A DNA stretch of 62,312 bases from CAYLHS01 sp964496205. Lineage in GTDB: Bacteria > Actinomycetota > Acidimicrobiia > Spongiisociales > UBA4744. The first letter of the stretch is position 1; every line of letters starts with the position of its first letter. Of the stretch, positions 8,984 through 16,772 are shown piece after piece. The DNA is taken from contig CAZBXV010000008.1 of assembly GCA_964496205.1 (NCBI GenBank), positions 1 to 62,312 on the forward strand, given 5' to 3'. The position numbers and the translations under genes were made by a program. The notes beneath the pieces are model-generated. The model was not told where the DNA came from. It saw only the letters and a program-made list of their open reading frames with translations, and ran no database searches.

Positions 8984-10225
8984 ATGGCGGTCGAAGCCAC
9001 GATCCTGCACGCCGATCTCGACTCGTTCTACGCGTCCGTCGAGCAACTGAAGGACCCGAGCCTGCTTGGCAAGCCGATGGCGGTCGGGGCGGGGGTTGTG
9101 CTTGCCGCTTCATACGAGGCGAAGATGTTCGGTGTGCGCGGCGGCATGTCCACACGGCGGGCGAAGGAACTGTGCCCCCGGCTGCTCATGGTGGGGGGTC
9201 ACTTCTCCGAGTATCAGCGTCTCGGGGATGCAGCCATCGACATCATGCGTGACTTCACGCCGCTTGTGGAGCGCATCTCCATCGACGAGGCATTCCTCGA
9301 TGTTGCAGGCTCGGTCCACCTGTTTGGATCTCCGACCGACATGGCTGTCGCAATCCGGGCCCGCGTGAGAGAGGAACTGGGACTCCCCGTGTCCGTTGGA
9401 ATCGCCCGCACCAAGCACCTCGCGAAGATCGCATCCCAGGTCGCCAAGCCCGATGGGCTCCTGCACGTGCCGCCGGACCGGGAACTCGAGTTTCTCCATC
9501 CGCTTCCGGTCGAACTCATGTGGGGTGTCGGACCGGTCACCAAGGGACGACTTGCAGAGATGGGCATCCACACGATCGGGGAACTCGCCGAAGCACCCGG
9601 AGGGTCACTCGACCGGCTTCTTGGATCAGCGATTGGCAACAAACTCGGTGCGCTTGCTTGGAACCGTGACCCGAGAGGGATCGAGCAGCACGCGAGCGTT
9701 GCGTCTGTGAGCGCCCAGTCGGCACTTGGTCGCGTCGGCGTTTCCGACGAGATGATCCAGCGAACGATCCGTCACCTGGCCGACAGGGTGGCGACGAGAC
9801 TGCGAGCCAAATCCAAAGCCGGACACACCGTGACTGCGAAGGTACGGTTCGTCGATCTGAGATCGGTCACTCGGTCGGCCACGCTTCCGGCCGCCGTGTC
9901 GGTTACGCCGATCATCGCTGAAGTCGCCGAGAACCTCGTTCGTGGAGCCTTGGCCGATCATCCGGATGTGCGCGAGATCTCGCTCTTGGCGATCGGGGTG
10001 TCCGGCTTGGTTCTGGAGTCGTCGCTCCAGCTCGAGCTCCCGCTCGACCTCGAAGGGGCCGCGACGCGTCCGGGGAGCGAATCCGGTTCGTCGCGGTGGG
10101 CACTCGACAAGGCCGTTGACGAAGTGAGGTGCAAGTTCGGCAAGACATCTATCGGGTACGCCTCGGTCGTACTCAACGATGGCCATGCGGTCCCGGACGA
10201 ATTCAGGGAGCTCGCCGAGCACTAG
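8984..10225 (+). CDS. dinB: DNA polymerase IV (Y family)
   Basis: This 413-aa translesion polymerase has the family's catalytic acidic motifs: HADLDSFYASVE near the N-terminus and ISIDEAFLDV near residue 105, with the SVGIARTKHLAKIAS and VAKPDG segments between palm and fingers. A helix-hairpin-helix region (MWGVGPVTKGRLAEMGI) and the little-finger domain follow. The C-terminus lacks a clear beta-clamp peptide of the usual QLxLF form, though LQLELPLDL at about residue 350 is a candidate clamp contact. The start is chosen from the TATCCT box 6 nt upstream. It carries out low-fidelity bypass of DNA lesions. Confidence 0.95.
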   Translation: MAVEATILHADLDSFYASVEQLKDPSLLGKPMAVGAGVVLAASYEAKMFGVRGGMSTRRAKELCPRLLMVGGHFSEYQRLGDAAIDIMRDFTPLVERISIDEAFLDVAGSVHLFGSPTDMAVAIRARVREELGLPVSVGIARTKHLAKIASQVAKPDGLLHVPPDRELEFLHPLPVELMWGVGPVTKGRLAEMGIHTIGELAEAPGGSLDRLLGSAIGNKLGALAWNRDPRGIEQHASVASVSAQSALGRVGVSDEMIQRTIRHLADRVATRLRAKSKAGHTVTAKVRFVDLRSVTRSATLPAAVSVTPIIAEVAENLVRGALADHPDVREISLLAIGVSGLVLESSLQLELPLDLEGAATRPGSESGSSRWALDKAVDEVRCKFGKTSIGYASVVLNDGHAVPDEFRELAEH

Positions 10226-10250
10226 GAGAGCGTCCAGTCGGAGCCCGACG

Positions 10251-10283
10251 CTCTGTGGTCTCGCGCCAGATGTGGTTGCGCTC
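10251..10283 (+). repeat. Dispersed intergenic repeat B, short copy
   Basis: CTCTGTGGTCTCGCGCCAGA followed by TGTGGTTGCGCTC matches the 5' two-thirds of the copy at 49154. It lies in the 95-bp spacer between dinB and the next gene. Confidence 0.5.
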
Positions 10284-10320
10284 CCTCACCTACCCTTGTG
10301 ACAGAGCGAAAGGGAGCTGC

Positions 10321-11298
10321 ATGAAGACCAGGATCACCGAGCTGTTCGGCGTGGAGCATCCGATTGTCCAAGGCGGCCTCATGTGGATAGCGACGGCCGA
10401 GCTGACGTCCGCTGTCGCCAACGCCGGCGCCATAGGCTTCATGACAGCCCTCACTCACGAGACGCCGGAAGGTCTTCGGGATGAGATCCGACGATGCCGC
10501 GACATGACCGACAGGCCATTCGGCATAAACCTCACGTTTCTCCCAACACTTCGACAGCCCGACTACGCGGGTTACTTCCAGGTGTGCGCCGAAGAAGGGA
10601 TCGAGTTCATCGAGACGGCGGGCCGCAACCCCGAGCCGTTCATGCCCATGATCAAAGAAGCAGGCATGAAGGTGATCCACAAGTGCACCTCTGTGCGGCA
10701 CGCGCTGAAGGCCCAGACGATCGGGTGTGACGCCGTATCGATCGATGGGTTCGAGTGTGCGGGCCACCCCGGGGAGGACGACGTCACCTCGCTCGTACTC
10801 CTCCCGGCGACCGCCGACGCGCTGCACATCCCGATCGTTGCGTCGGGCGGGTTCGGAGACGGGAGAGGACTGGTCGCTGCTCTGGCCCTTGGAGCCGACG
10901 GCATGAATATGGGTACACGGTTCGTCGCCACCCAGGAAGCCCCGCTGCACCCATCCGCGAAACAAGCGATCCTCGACCACAACGAAACCGAGACGACCCT
11001 CATCATGCGTTCGCTGCGCAACACCGAGAGAGTTCTCGACAACGAGACCGCTCGCAAGGTGATCGAGATCGAGCGCACCGGCACGGCAACAATCCAGGAT
11101 CTGATCCCGTACGTCTCCGGCAAGAGAGGGCTTCAGGAGGTGGTCCGCCTCGGCAACACGGAAGGCGGCACGATGGCTGTCGGTCAGGTGATGGGTCTCA
11201 TTCACGACATCCCGACAGTCGCCGAACTGATCGAAGGGATCATGCTCGAGGCCGAGGAGATCATAGGTCAGACACTGCCAGGACTGCTGGGCGGTTGA
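10321..11298 (+). CDS. Nitronate monooxygenase / NPD-family FMN enzyme
   Basis: The 325-aa protein has the FMN-binding TIM-barrel features of the 2-nitropropane dioxygenase family: IVQGGLMWIA at the N-terminus, the candidate catalytic His in FECAGHPGEDD, and the phosphate-binding ASGGFGDGRGLVAALALGAD followed by GMNMGTRF. Family members oxidise alkyl nitronates such as propionate 3-nitronate, although many homologues have unknown substrates. The ATG at 10321 follows AAAGGGAG. It runs convergently into the SulP gene with only 13 bp between stops and no obvious hairpin. Confidence 0.88.
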   Translation: MKTRITELFGVEHPIVQGGLMWIATAELTSAVANAGAIGFMTALTHETPEGLRDEIRRCRDMTDRPFGINLTFLPTLRQPDYAGYFQVCAEEGIEFIETAGRNPEPFMPMIKEAGMKVIHKCTSVRHALKAQTIGCDAVSIDGFECAGHPGEDDVTSLVLLPATADALHIPIVASGGFGDGRGLVAALALGADGMNMGTRFVATQEAPLHPSAKQAILDHNETETTLIMRSLRNTERVLDNETARKVIEIERTGTATIQDLIPYVSGKRGLQEVVRLGNTEGGTMAVGQVMGLIHDIPTVAELIEGIMLEAEEIIGQTLPGLLGG

Positions 11299-11311
11299 TG
11301 CCTGTTCGCCG

Positions 11312-12988
11312 TCAACTGTCGGCTTGCTTGTAGGCCTTGATGCCCTGGGTGATGGACCCGTGGAAGTGATCCAGACCGATCGCGTCCAGGACACCGCTGG
11401 CCTTCATCACTTCACGGATCGGGTCGCGAACCCTGGCAAAACCGAGTTCGATGTTTCGATGCGTGAGTTCACCGTGAAGCTCGAGGAGATGCTCGGCCGC
11501 CGTCGAATCAAGATCGTTGATGCCTTCCGCATCCACCAGGACAGCTCTGCTCTGACCCTTCACCACGAGCCGTTCCACCTCCCGCACGAAATACCCGGCG
11601 TTGGTGAAGATCAAGGGTGCTTCGAAACGGAAGACGAGAAGACCGGGGACTGTCTTTCCGTCAGGGTGCAACGAGATGTCCTGATAGACATGCCCAGAAG
11701 TCTTGCCCAGAACGGCAACTCGTGGCCTGCTCGCGCCACGAATCAGCAGAAGAAGGTCGAGAGCGACGCCCGCTCCGATGCCGGGTAGCACGCCCAAGAC
11801 GAGCACGCCCAGCATCGCTGCCATCGCAATGAGCAGCTCGGATCGGCTGACCCGCCTGAGCCGCTTGAAGTACTCCGGGTTGGCCAGGGCGAGCATTGCT
11901 TCGATCACGACCGCCGCGAGAGCCGCGTGGGGAAGATGCGTGAAGAAGGGGGTCAGCAGCAGCAGCGTTCCAACGACGAGCAGTGCACTGATCAGGTAGG
12001 CGAGCTGGGATCTCACGCCGGCCGCCAGTCCGATGGCGGTCTTCGAGAAACTGCCGACGGCGACGAACCCGCCGCTGAGGCCCGTGCCGATGTTCGCGGC
12101 GCCAAGCGCGAGCAGTTCCTGATTCGGATCCGAAGTCTCTCCCGTTTGGGCCGACGCAGTCTTGGCGCAGCCGAGGGTCTCTGCGTATCCCAACAGGACA
12201 ACGGCGAGAGCGCCCGACAGTAGCGAGCCGTAGGTCTCCATGGAGATGGGAGGCAGGCTGAGCTTCGGGAAACCGGTTGGGATGATTCCAACTGTCGAGA
12301 CCCCGTGTTGTTCGAGGCCGAGGACCGCCGTTGCGATGAGTGCAGCCGCAACCGTGGTCAATGCTGCCGGTACCTTCTTGACGTACGTCCGCAGGACCCA
12401 GAGGAGGAAGAGGGAAGTGATCCCGATCACGACGGTTGCCGGATTGGCCCTTGCGACTTCCGTGATGACGTGCCAGGTCTCCTGGAAGAAGCGGGCCCGG
12501 TACGGCGCAAGACCGAGAAGCGTCGGGACTTGGCCGATGATCGTCACCAACACGACCCCCGCGATGAAGCCTTGCATGACGGGACGCGAGATGAAATCCG
12601 CCACCCATCCGAGCCGCAGCACACCGAACAGGAGAAAGAGGAGCCCTACGAGGATCGCGAGAGCCGATGTCAGCGCTGCATACTCGGCCGATCCGCTGAC
12701 AACGAGTGCCCCTACGGTCGCAGCCGAAACGAGCGCCGTGGCCGAATCGGTTCCGACAACCATGCTTCGAGAACTACCGAAGAGCGCGTAGGCGATCAGA
12801 GGGAGAGGGATCGTGTAGAGGCCCATCACCGGACTGACACCTGCGATGCCGGCGTAGGCCATCGCCTCTGGAACCAGCACCGCCCACATGGTTACACCGA
12901 CGAGGAGATCGGGTCTCAGCCACTCGCGGCGGTAGCCATGCAGCCACGGAAGCTGGTGCAAGAGGCGTGTGAGGAAACCGTCCCTCAT
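11312..12988 (-). CDS. SulP-family anion transporter with STAS domain
   Basis: This 558-aa inner-membrane protein begins with the SulP signature region (DLLVGVTMWAVLVPEAMAYA, then GVSPVMGLYT) and has about 12 to 14 membrane segments. A cytosolic STAS domain follows at about residues 430-550, with RAVLVDAEGINDLDSTAAEHL. SulP proteins carry sulfate, bicarbonate or other anions; the substrate cannot be assigned from the sequence, and no sulfate-assimilation or carbonic anhydrase gene is adjacent. The ATG at 12988 is placed by a TATTCT box 6 nt upstream. Confidence 0.93.
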   Translation of the reverse strand: MRDGFLTRLLHQLPWLHGYRREWLRPDLLVGVTMWAVLVPEAMAYAGIAGVSPVMGLYTIPLPLIAYALFGSSRSMVVGTDSATALVSAATVGALVVSGSAEYAALTSALAILVGLLFLLFGVLRLGWVADFISRPVMQGFIAGVVLVTIIGQVPTLLGLAPYRARFFQETWHVITEVARANPATVVIGITSLFLLWVLRTYVKKVPAALTTVAAALIATAVLGLEQHGVSTVGIIPTGFPKLSLPPISMETYGSLLSGALAVVLLGYAETLGCAKTASAQTGETSDPNQELLALGAANIGTGLSGGFVAVGSFSKTAIGLAAGVRSQLAYLISALLVVGTLLLLTPFFTHLPHAALAAVVIEAMLALANPEYFKRLRRVSRSELLIAMAAMLGVLVLGVLPGIGAGVALDLLLLIRGASRPRVAVLGKTSGHVYQDISLHPDGKTVPGLLVFRFEAPLIFTNAGYFVREVERLVVKGQSRAVLVDAEGINDLDSTAAEHLLELHGELTHRNIELGFARVRDPIREVMKASGVLDAIGLDHFHGSITQGIKAYKQADS

Positions 12989-12994
12989 ACCTGG

Positions 12995-13000
12995 AGAATA
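12995..13000 (-). promoter_or_regulatory. -10 box TATTCT, leaderless start of SulP gene
   Basis: TATTCT on the minus strand lies 6 nt before the ATG at 12988, with no Shine-Dalgarno. Confidence 0.5.
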
Positions 13001-13036
13001 GGGCGGTGTGTACGTGGCGACCGAGTTGCCGCCCTG

Positions 13037-14095
13037 CTACTCGATCTCGGGCCTTCCCGAGGCCTCGAGTTGCTCCACGATCCTCTTGACGAGTTGGGAA
13101 TGTTCCATCGAAGACACGAGCAGCGCATCGGGTGTTTCCACGACGATCACTTCGTCGAGTCCGATGACGGCGACGAGTCGGCCGTATGATCGAACGTAAG
13201 AGCCGGACGTCCCGATCGTCAGCACGTCGCCGACAAGGGCGTTACCGTCCTCGTCCACGTCAGAGATGTCCCAGAGTGCAGCCCACGAGCCGATGTCATT
13301 CCACCCTGCGTCGAGGGGAACAACGACGGCACCCGACGTTCGTTCCATGACCGCGTAGTCGATCGAATCCCCTTCGATAGCGCTGAAGGACTCGGGATCC
13401 ACGCGCACCGCACCGTTGCCTTTTGCCGCTCGAGATGAAGCCTCGCGGACGTTTCGCAGCATGCCTGGCCGATGCTTTGCCAGCTCTTCGAGATACCTGG
13501 AGGCGCGGAATACGAACATTCCGCTGTTCCACAGGTATTCGCCCGAGGCGATGTAGTTGGCTGCGATTGCCGCGTTGGGTTTCTCGACGAATCGCGAGAC
13601 GGTGAACGCCCCACCGATCGGAGCACCTTTCTCGATGTACCCGTATCCGGTCTCGGGCGCCGTAGGAACGATGCCGAACGTGACGAGGCTTCCCGTCTCG
13701 GCGAACGGAACCGCGATACGGACGGCTTCATGGAACGCGTCGAGGTCGGTGATGATGTGGTCTGCGGGACTGATCAGGAGCAACGGATCGGAACCGTCGG
13801 CAGTTGCATACAGAGCGGCCAGTGCGGCCGCAGGCGCTGTGTTGCGCCCGACAGGTTCGACAATCAGAGTGGTATCAGGTGCTTGGTTGCGCACCATGTC
13901 CACTTGGGATGCTCCGGTGACGATGATTGGTGTCCGTGCACCCTCGAGACCGGCAAGTCGTTTGATCGTGCTTTGGATCATGGTCCGATCACCGTGGAGA
14001 GCAGTGAACTGCTTGGGGGTGGATCTGCGGGAAACGGGCCAGAGCCGCGTGCCGACCCCTCCTGCAAGGATGACGGGAATCAAGGGGGTGGTCAT
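13037..14095 (-). CDS. manC: Mannose-1-phosphate guanylyltransferase
   Basis: The 352-aa enzyme makes GDP-mannose from mannose 1-P and GTP. It shows the pyrophosphorylase signature LAGGVGTRLWPVSRRSTPKQF at the N-terminus (residues about 10-30), the ISPADH metal/nucleotide motif, and RFVEKPN. The length fits the single-domain type; the C-terminal phosphomannose isomerase domain of bifunctional enzymes is absent. Its ATG overlaps the end of the MgtC-like gene by 4 bp, making it the third gene of an operon with an enoyl-CoA hydratase-family gene and mgtC-like gene. This is an odd functional mix. Confidence 0.92.
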   Translation of the reverse strand: MTTPLIPVILAGGVGTRLWPVSRRSTPKQFTALHGDRTMIQSTIKRLAGLEGARTPIIVTGASQVDMVRNQAPDTTLIVEPVGRNTAPAAALAALYATADGSDPLLLISPADHIITDLDAFHEAVRIAVPFAETGSLVTFGIVPTAPETGYGYIEKGAPIGGAFTVSRFVEKPNAAIAANYIASGEYLWNSGMFVFRASRYLEELAKHRPGMLRNVREASSRAAKGNGAVRVDPESFSAIEGDSIDYAVMERTSGAVVVPLDAGWNDIGSWAALWDISDVDEDGNALVGDVLTIGTSGSYVRSYGRLVAVIGLDEVIVVETPDALLVSSMEHSQLVKRIVEQLEASGRPEIE

Positions 14096-14739
14096 TGGAT
14101 CACCTTCGCTCGTGTGACGTCTTCTTGTGTCTGGAGGAGTTCGACCATCGTTTCGGCTCGTTCGTTGTCGACCTCGGCTCGCATGCGACCTCCCGTGTCA
14201 CCGAGGCGTCGAAACGTGACGTCCTGGGCAGACGGGTCGATCTTCGTCATCATCTTCCAAGTCTTCGAGAATGCCGCAGCATCGTCGAGCAAGACTTCCA
14301 CCGTGATCAGATTCGCCCCCACTCTCGAGCGGAGGAACCCGTCGATGATCCGCAGGCCGAAGAGAACCAGGAGAACGACCGCCGTGGCAACGAAGGCGAG
14401 GAGCAGTCTTCCGGCTCCCGCCGCCATCCCTATTGCCGCCACGGTCCAGAGACCCGCCGCTGTCGTCAGACCTTGGACTGTAGGACCCTCCTTGAAGATC
14501 GCTCCGGCCCCGAGAAAGCCGATACCGGTCACGATTTGGGCAGCTACGCGAGCCGGGTCGGACGTGTGGCCGAACGCGTTCAACGACAGCACGGTGAAGA
14601 GCGCCGATCCGAGTCCAACGAGCATATGGGTTCGGAATCCGGCCGCTTTCAGTTGCGACTCACGCTCGAAACCGATCGCGCCGGCGAGAAGCGCCGCAAC
14701 GAGGAGCCGCCCGGCATCACCAAACACCTGCATATCCAT
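14092..14739 (-). CDS. MgtC/SapB-family membrane protein
   Basis: The 215-aa protein has the N-terminal MgtC/SapB domain with four to five membrane helices and signature pieces AGAIGFERESQ, RTHMLVGLGSALF and GIGFLGAGAIFKEG. A cytosolic C-terminal domain of about 75 residues is ACT-like in position. MgtC proteins modulate Mg2+ homeostasis or the F1Fo ATPase in pathogens, but the role of environmental homologues is unknown. The start at 14739 follows AAAGGA, and the gene is 1 bp from the upstream stop and overlaps manC downstream by 4 bp, so translation is tightly coupled. Confidence 0.9.
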   Translation of the reverse strand: MDMQVFGDAGRLLVAALLAGAIGFERESQLKAAGFRTHMLVGLGSALFTVLSLNAFGHTSDPARVAAQIVTGIGFLGAGAIFKEGPTVQGLTTAAGLWTVAAIGMAAGAGRLLLAFVATAVVLLVLFGLRIIDGFLRSRVGANLITVEVLLDDAAAFSKTWKMMTKIDPSAQDVTFRRLGDTGGRMRAEVDNERAETMVELLQTQEDVTRAKVIQ

Positions 14740-14740
14740 C

Positions 14741-15541
14741 TCAGATTCCTTTGAACTCGGGTGGACGCCGTTCGACGGCCGCGGTGATGCCCTCGGCGAA
14801 GTCCTCCGAGTTGAGAAATGCCGCGTTCCAGAGCGCCATGTAGTCGAGCGCTTCGTCGACCGTGCGGTTCGATCCGGCCCTGAGTATCTGCTTGATACCT
14901 CTGGTGACCAGCGGGGAGTTCGCGGCGATGTCGTCGGCGAGGGCCTGTGCTGCTTCGTAAAGGACAAGGGTGTCGGGGTAGACGCGGTTGACGAGCCCAA
15001 TCCGCTCGGCTTCGTTGGCATCAACATCCCGACCGGTGAACACCATTTCTGCAACATGCCCCGGGGCGATCAGGCGTGGGAGTCGCTGCATGGTGCCCAC
15101 GTCGGCGATCATCCCGAGGCGTGTCTCCCGTACCGAGAAGATGGCGTCGGCTGCCGCGAGACGAATGTCGGTGGCGGTGATCAAGTCGACGCCGGCGCCG
15201 ATGCAGTGACCGTGGATGGCAGCAATCACCGGAAGCGAGGTTTCCGACAGGGACGAGAAGGAGTGCTGGAGGCGCTTGATCTCCTGGTAGACGTTGACGC
15301 GGCCGGCGACGTCGGCGCCGATTGGGAATCCTGCAAGATCGGTCAGATCGATACCAGCCGTGAATGAACGTCCTCTGCCGGCAACAACGATGGCACGAGC
15401 ACCGGTCTCTTCGATCGCCCGGACCGCCTCGGGCAGCGCGGTCCACATCGCCTGGTTGAAGGCGTTCAGCTTGTCGGGGCGGTTCAGCCAGATCGTCGCG
15501 ACGTGCTGTCGATACTCGATCTCGATAACGTCCGGGGTCAC
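14741..15541 (-). CDS. Enoyl-CoA hydratase/isomerase family, dienoyl-CoA isomerase-like
   Basis: The 266-aa crotonase-fold protein has the oxyanion-hole segments RGRSFTAGIDL and HGHCIGAGVDL. Three acidic positions typical of delta3,5-delta2,4-dienoyl-CoA isomerases are visible: the Asp in GAGVDLITATDIR, the Glu in FSVRETRLGM, and the Asp in IADVGTMQRLP. That pattern fits the isomerase better than a classical hydratase, which uses a Glu-Glu pair. It would act in beta-oxidation of unsaturated fatty acids. The start is GTG at 15541, with TAACCT 6 nt upstream. It is the first gene of the operon continuing into mgtC-like and manC. Confidence 0.85.
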   Translation of the reverse strand: MTPDVIEIEYRQHVATIWLNRPDKLNAFNQAMWTALPEAVRAIEETGARAIVVAGRGRSFTAGIDLTDLAGFPIGADVAGRVNVYQEIKRLQHSFSSLSETSLPVIAAIHGHCIGAGVDLITATDIRLAAADAIFSVRETRLGMIADVGTMQRLPRLIAPGHVAEMVFTGRDVDANEAERIGLVNRVYPDTLVLYEAAQALADDIAANSPLVTRGIKQILRAGSNRTVDEALDYMALWNAAFLNSEDFAEGITAAVERRPPEFKGI

Positions 15542-15547
15542 GACAGC

Positions 15548-15553
15548 AGGTTA
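15548..15553 (-). promoter_or_regulatory. -10 box TAACCT, leaderless GTG start
   Basis: TAACCT on the minus strand lies 6 nt before the GTG at 15541. It drives the three-gene operon and sits in a 33-bp divergent spacer with the aldo/keto reductase gene. Confidence 0.5.
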
Positions 15554-15574
15554 GGCGACCGGAAGGAGCGGTTC

Positions 15575-16516
15575 ATGCGGTACCGACAGATGGGGCAATG
15601 GGGACTGAAGATCTCGGAAATCTCGCTCGGAGCGTGGACCACCTATGGCGGTTCGGTCAAGGACCGCGAGTTGATCACCGAGATCACACGGACCGCGTAC
15701 GAGGGTGGCATCAACTTCTTCGACAACGCCGACGCCTACGCACGCGGAGCGGCGGAGGAGGTCATGGGCGAGGTCCTCTCTGAGTTCCCGCGTAGCACGC
15801 TCGTGATGTCGTCCAAGGTGTACTGGGGCATGTCCGATGACGTCAATGACAGAGGCTTGTCTCGCAAGCATCTGCGCGAATCGATCGTTCGCTCGCTAGG
15901 GCGGCTCCGCACCGACTATCTCGATCTCTACTTCGCCCACCGCTACGACGAGACCGTGCCGATGGAGGAGATCGTCACGACCTTCAGCGGTCTGGTGGAC
16001 GAGGGCAAGATCCTCTACTGGGGAACCTCTGAGTGGCCGGCGGCGAGGATCGTCGAAGCAGTCGCGTTCGCCCGGAGCAATGGGCTACACCCGCCGGCCT
16101 GCGAACAGCCCCAGTACTCGATGTTGTATCGCGACAGGGTCGAGCGGCGGATCATGCGAGAGACTACGGCTGCCGGGATGGGGATGGTCGTGTGGAGTCC
16201 GCTCGGGGGCGGGTTGCTGACCGGCAAGTACGACGAGGGGTTCCCGGAAGGGTCCCGTTTCGCCGAGAACGAACAGCTCAAGGAGTGGGAGTACAGCGAG
16301 GAGGGGCGCGAGAAAGCCAAGGCGCTGAAGCCGATCGCCGACGAGCTGGGCTTGACGAGATCGCAGCTCGCCCTTGCCTGGGTGCTGCGCCGGCCGGAGG
16401 TGACGAGCGCGATCACGGGGGCGACGAAGGTCGCCCAAGTCGAGGAGAGCCTGGGCGCCGCCGATGTCGAGATCCCGGAAGAGGTGCTGGAGAAGATCGA
16501 CGCGGTGATCGGGTAG
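15575..16516 (+). CDS. Aldo/keto reductase, Kv-beta/YghZ-like
   Basis: This 313-aa NADPH-dependent (beta/alpha)8 oxidoreductase has the catalytic tetrad in order: Asp in NFFDNADAY with the following Tyr, Lys in MSSKVYWG, and His in LYFAHRYDE. The cofactor region shows SPLGGGLLTGKY and SAITGATKVAQ. The sequence around RDRVERRIMRETTAAGMG resembles the potassium-channel beta-subunit branch of the superfamily, although no channel gene is nearby. The ATG at 15575 follows GGAAGGAG. The physiological carbonyl substrate is unknown. It is transcribed divergently from the dienoyl-CoA isomerase-like operon. Confidence 0.92.
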   Translation: MRYRQMGQWGLKISEISLGAWTTYGGSVKDRELITEITRTAYEGGINFFDNADAYARGAAEEVMGEVLSEFPRSTLVMSSKVYWGMSDDVNDRGLSRKHLRESIVRSLGRLRTDYLDLYFAHRYDETVPMEEIVTTFSGLVDEGKILYWGTSEWPAARIVEAVAFARSNGLHPPACEQPQYSMLYRDRVERRIMRETTAAGMGMVVWSPLGGGLLTGKYDEGFPEGSRFAENEQLKEWEYSEEGREKAKALKPIADELGLTRSQLALAWVLRRPEVTSAITGATKVAQVEESLGAADVEIPEEVLEKIDAVIG

Positions 16517-16530
16517 TGCCTTCCTGTCTG

Positions 16531-16577
16531 TTCCTGTCAAGCTCATGGTCGCTGTGCGTCGTCAGGATTGACAAGAA
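16531..16577 (+). repeat. Palindromic repeat A, single copy
   Basis: This 47-bp unit starts TTCCTGTCAA and ends TTGACAAGAA. Outside it, CCTGTCTG and CGACAGG extend the inverted symmetry. It lies just after the aldo/keto reductase stop. It belongs to a family of at least seven copies in the window (see 20991, 22302, 57068). Confidence 0.85.
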
Positions 16578-16605
16578 CGACAGGGTGAGGGTTCACTGAA
16601 TGGTC

Positions 16606-16620
16606 ACCTGGCGGCCAGGT
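16606..16620. promoter_or_regulatory. Perfect inverted repeat ACCTGG-CGG-CCAGGT
   Basis: A 6-bp perfect inverted repeat with a 3-nt spacer stands about 150 bp before the secreted nuclease start. It could be an operator or a short hairpin; I see no regulator gene nearby to pair with it. Confidence 0.3.
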
Positions 16621-16772
16621 ACTGGGGAGGTGCGAGCAGCTAGGCTGGCCTTGGTTATATCGCTGAAGGGGCACGCCGCTGTGTGGAGAAGGGATCGGGG
16701 CTGGACCGTGACATCGGTTCGCTGGCCATTCATGTCTCCCCTTGCTGCGCGCGCCCTCTGAAGGAGGGCAAT

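Noticed and set aside
16531..16577. Integron attC site
   Set aside because: The arms do not fit the GTTRRRY/RYYYAAC core consensus, and no integrase is present.
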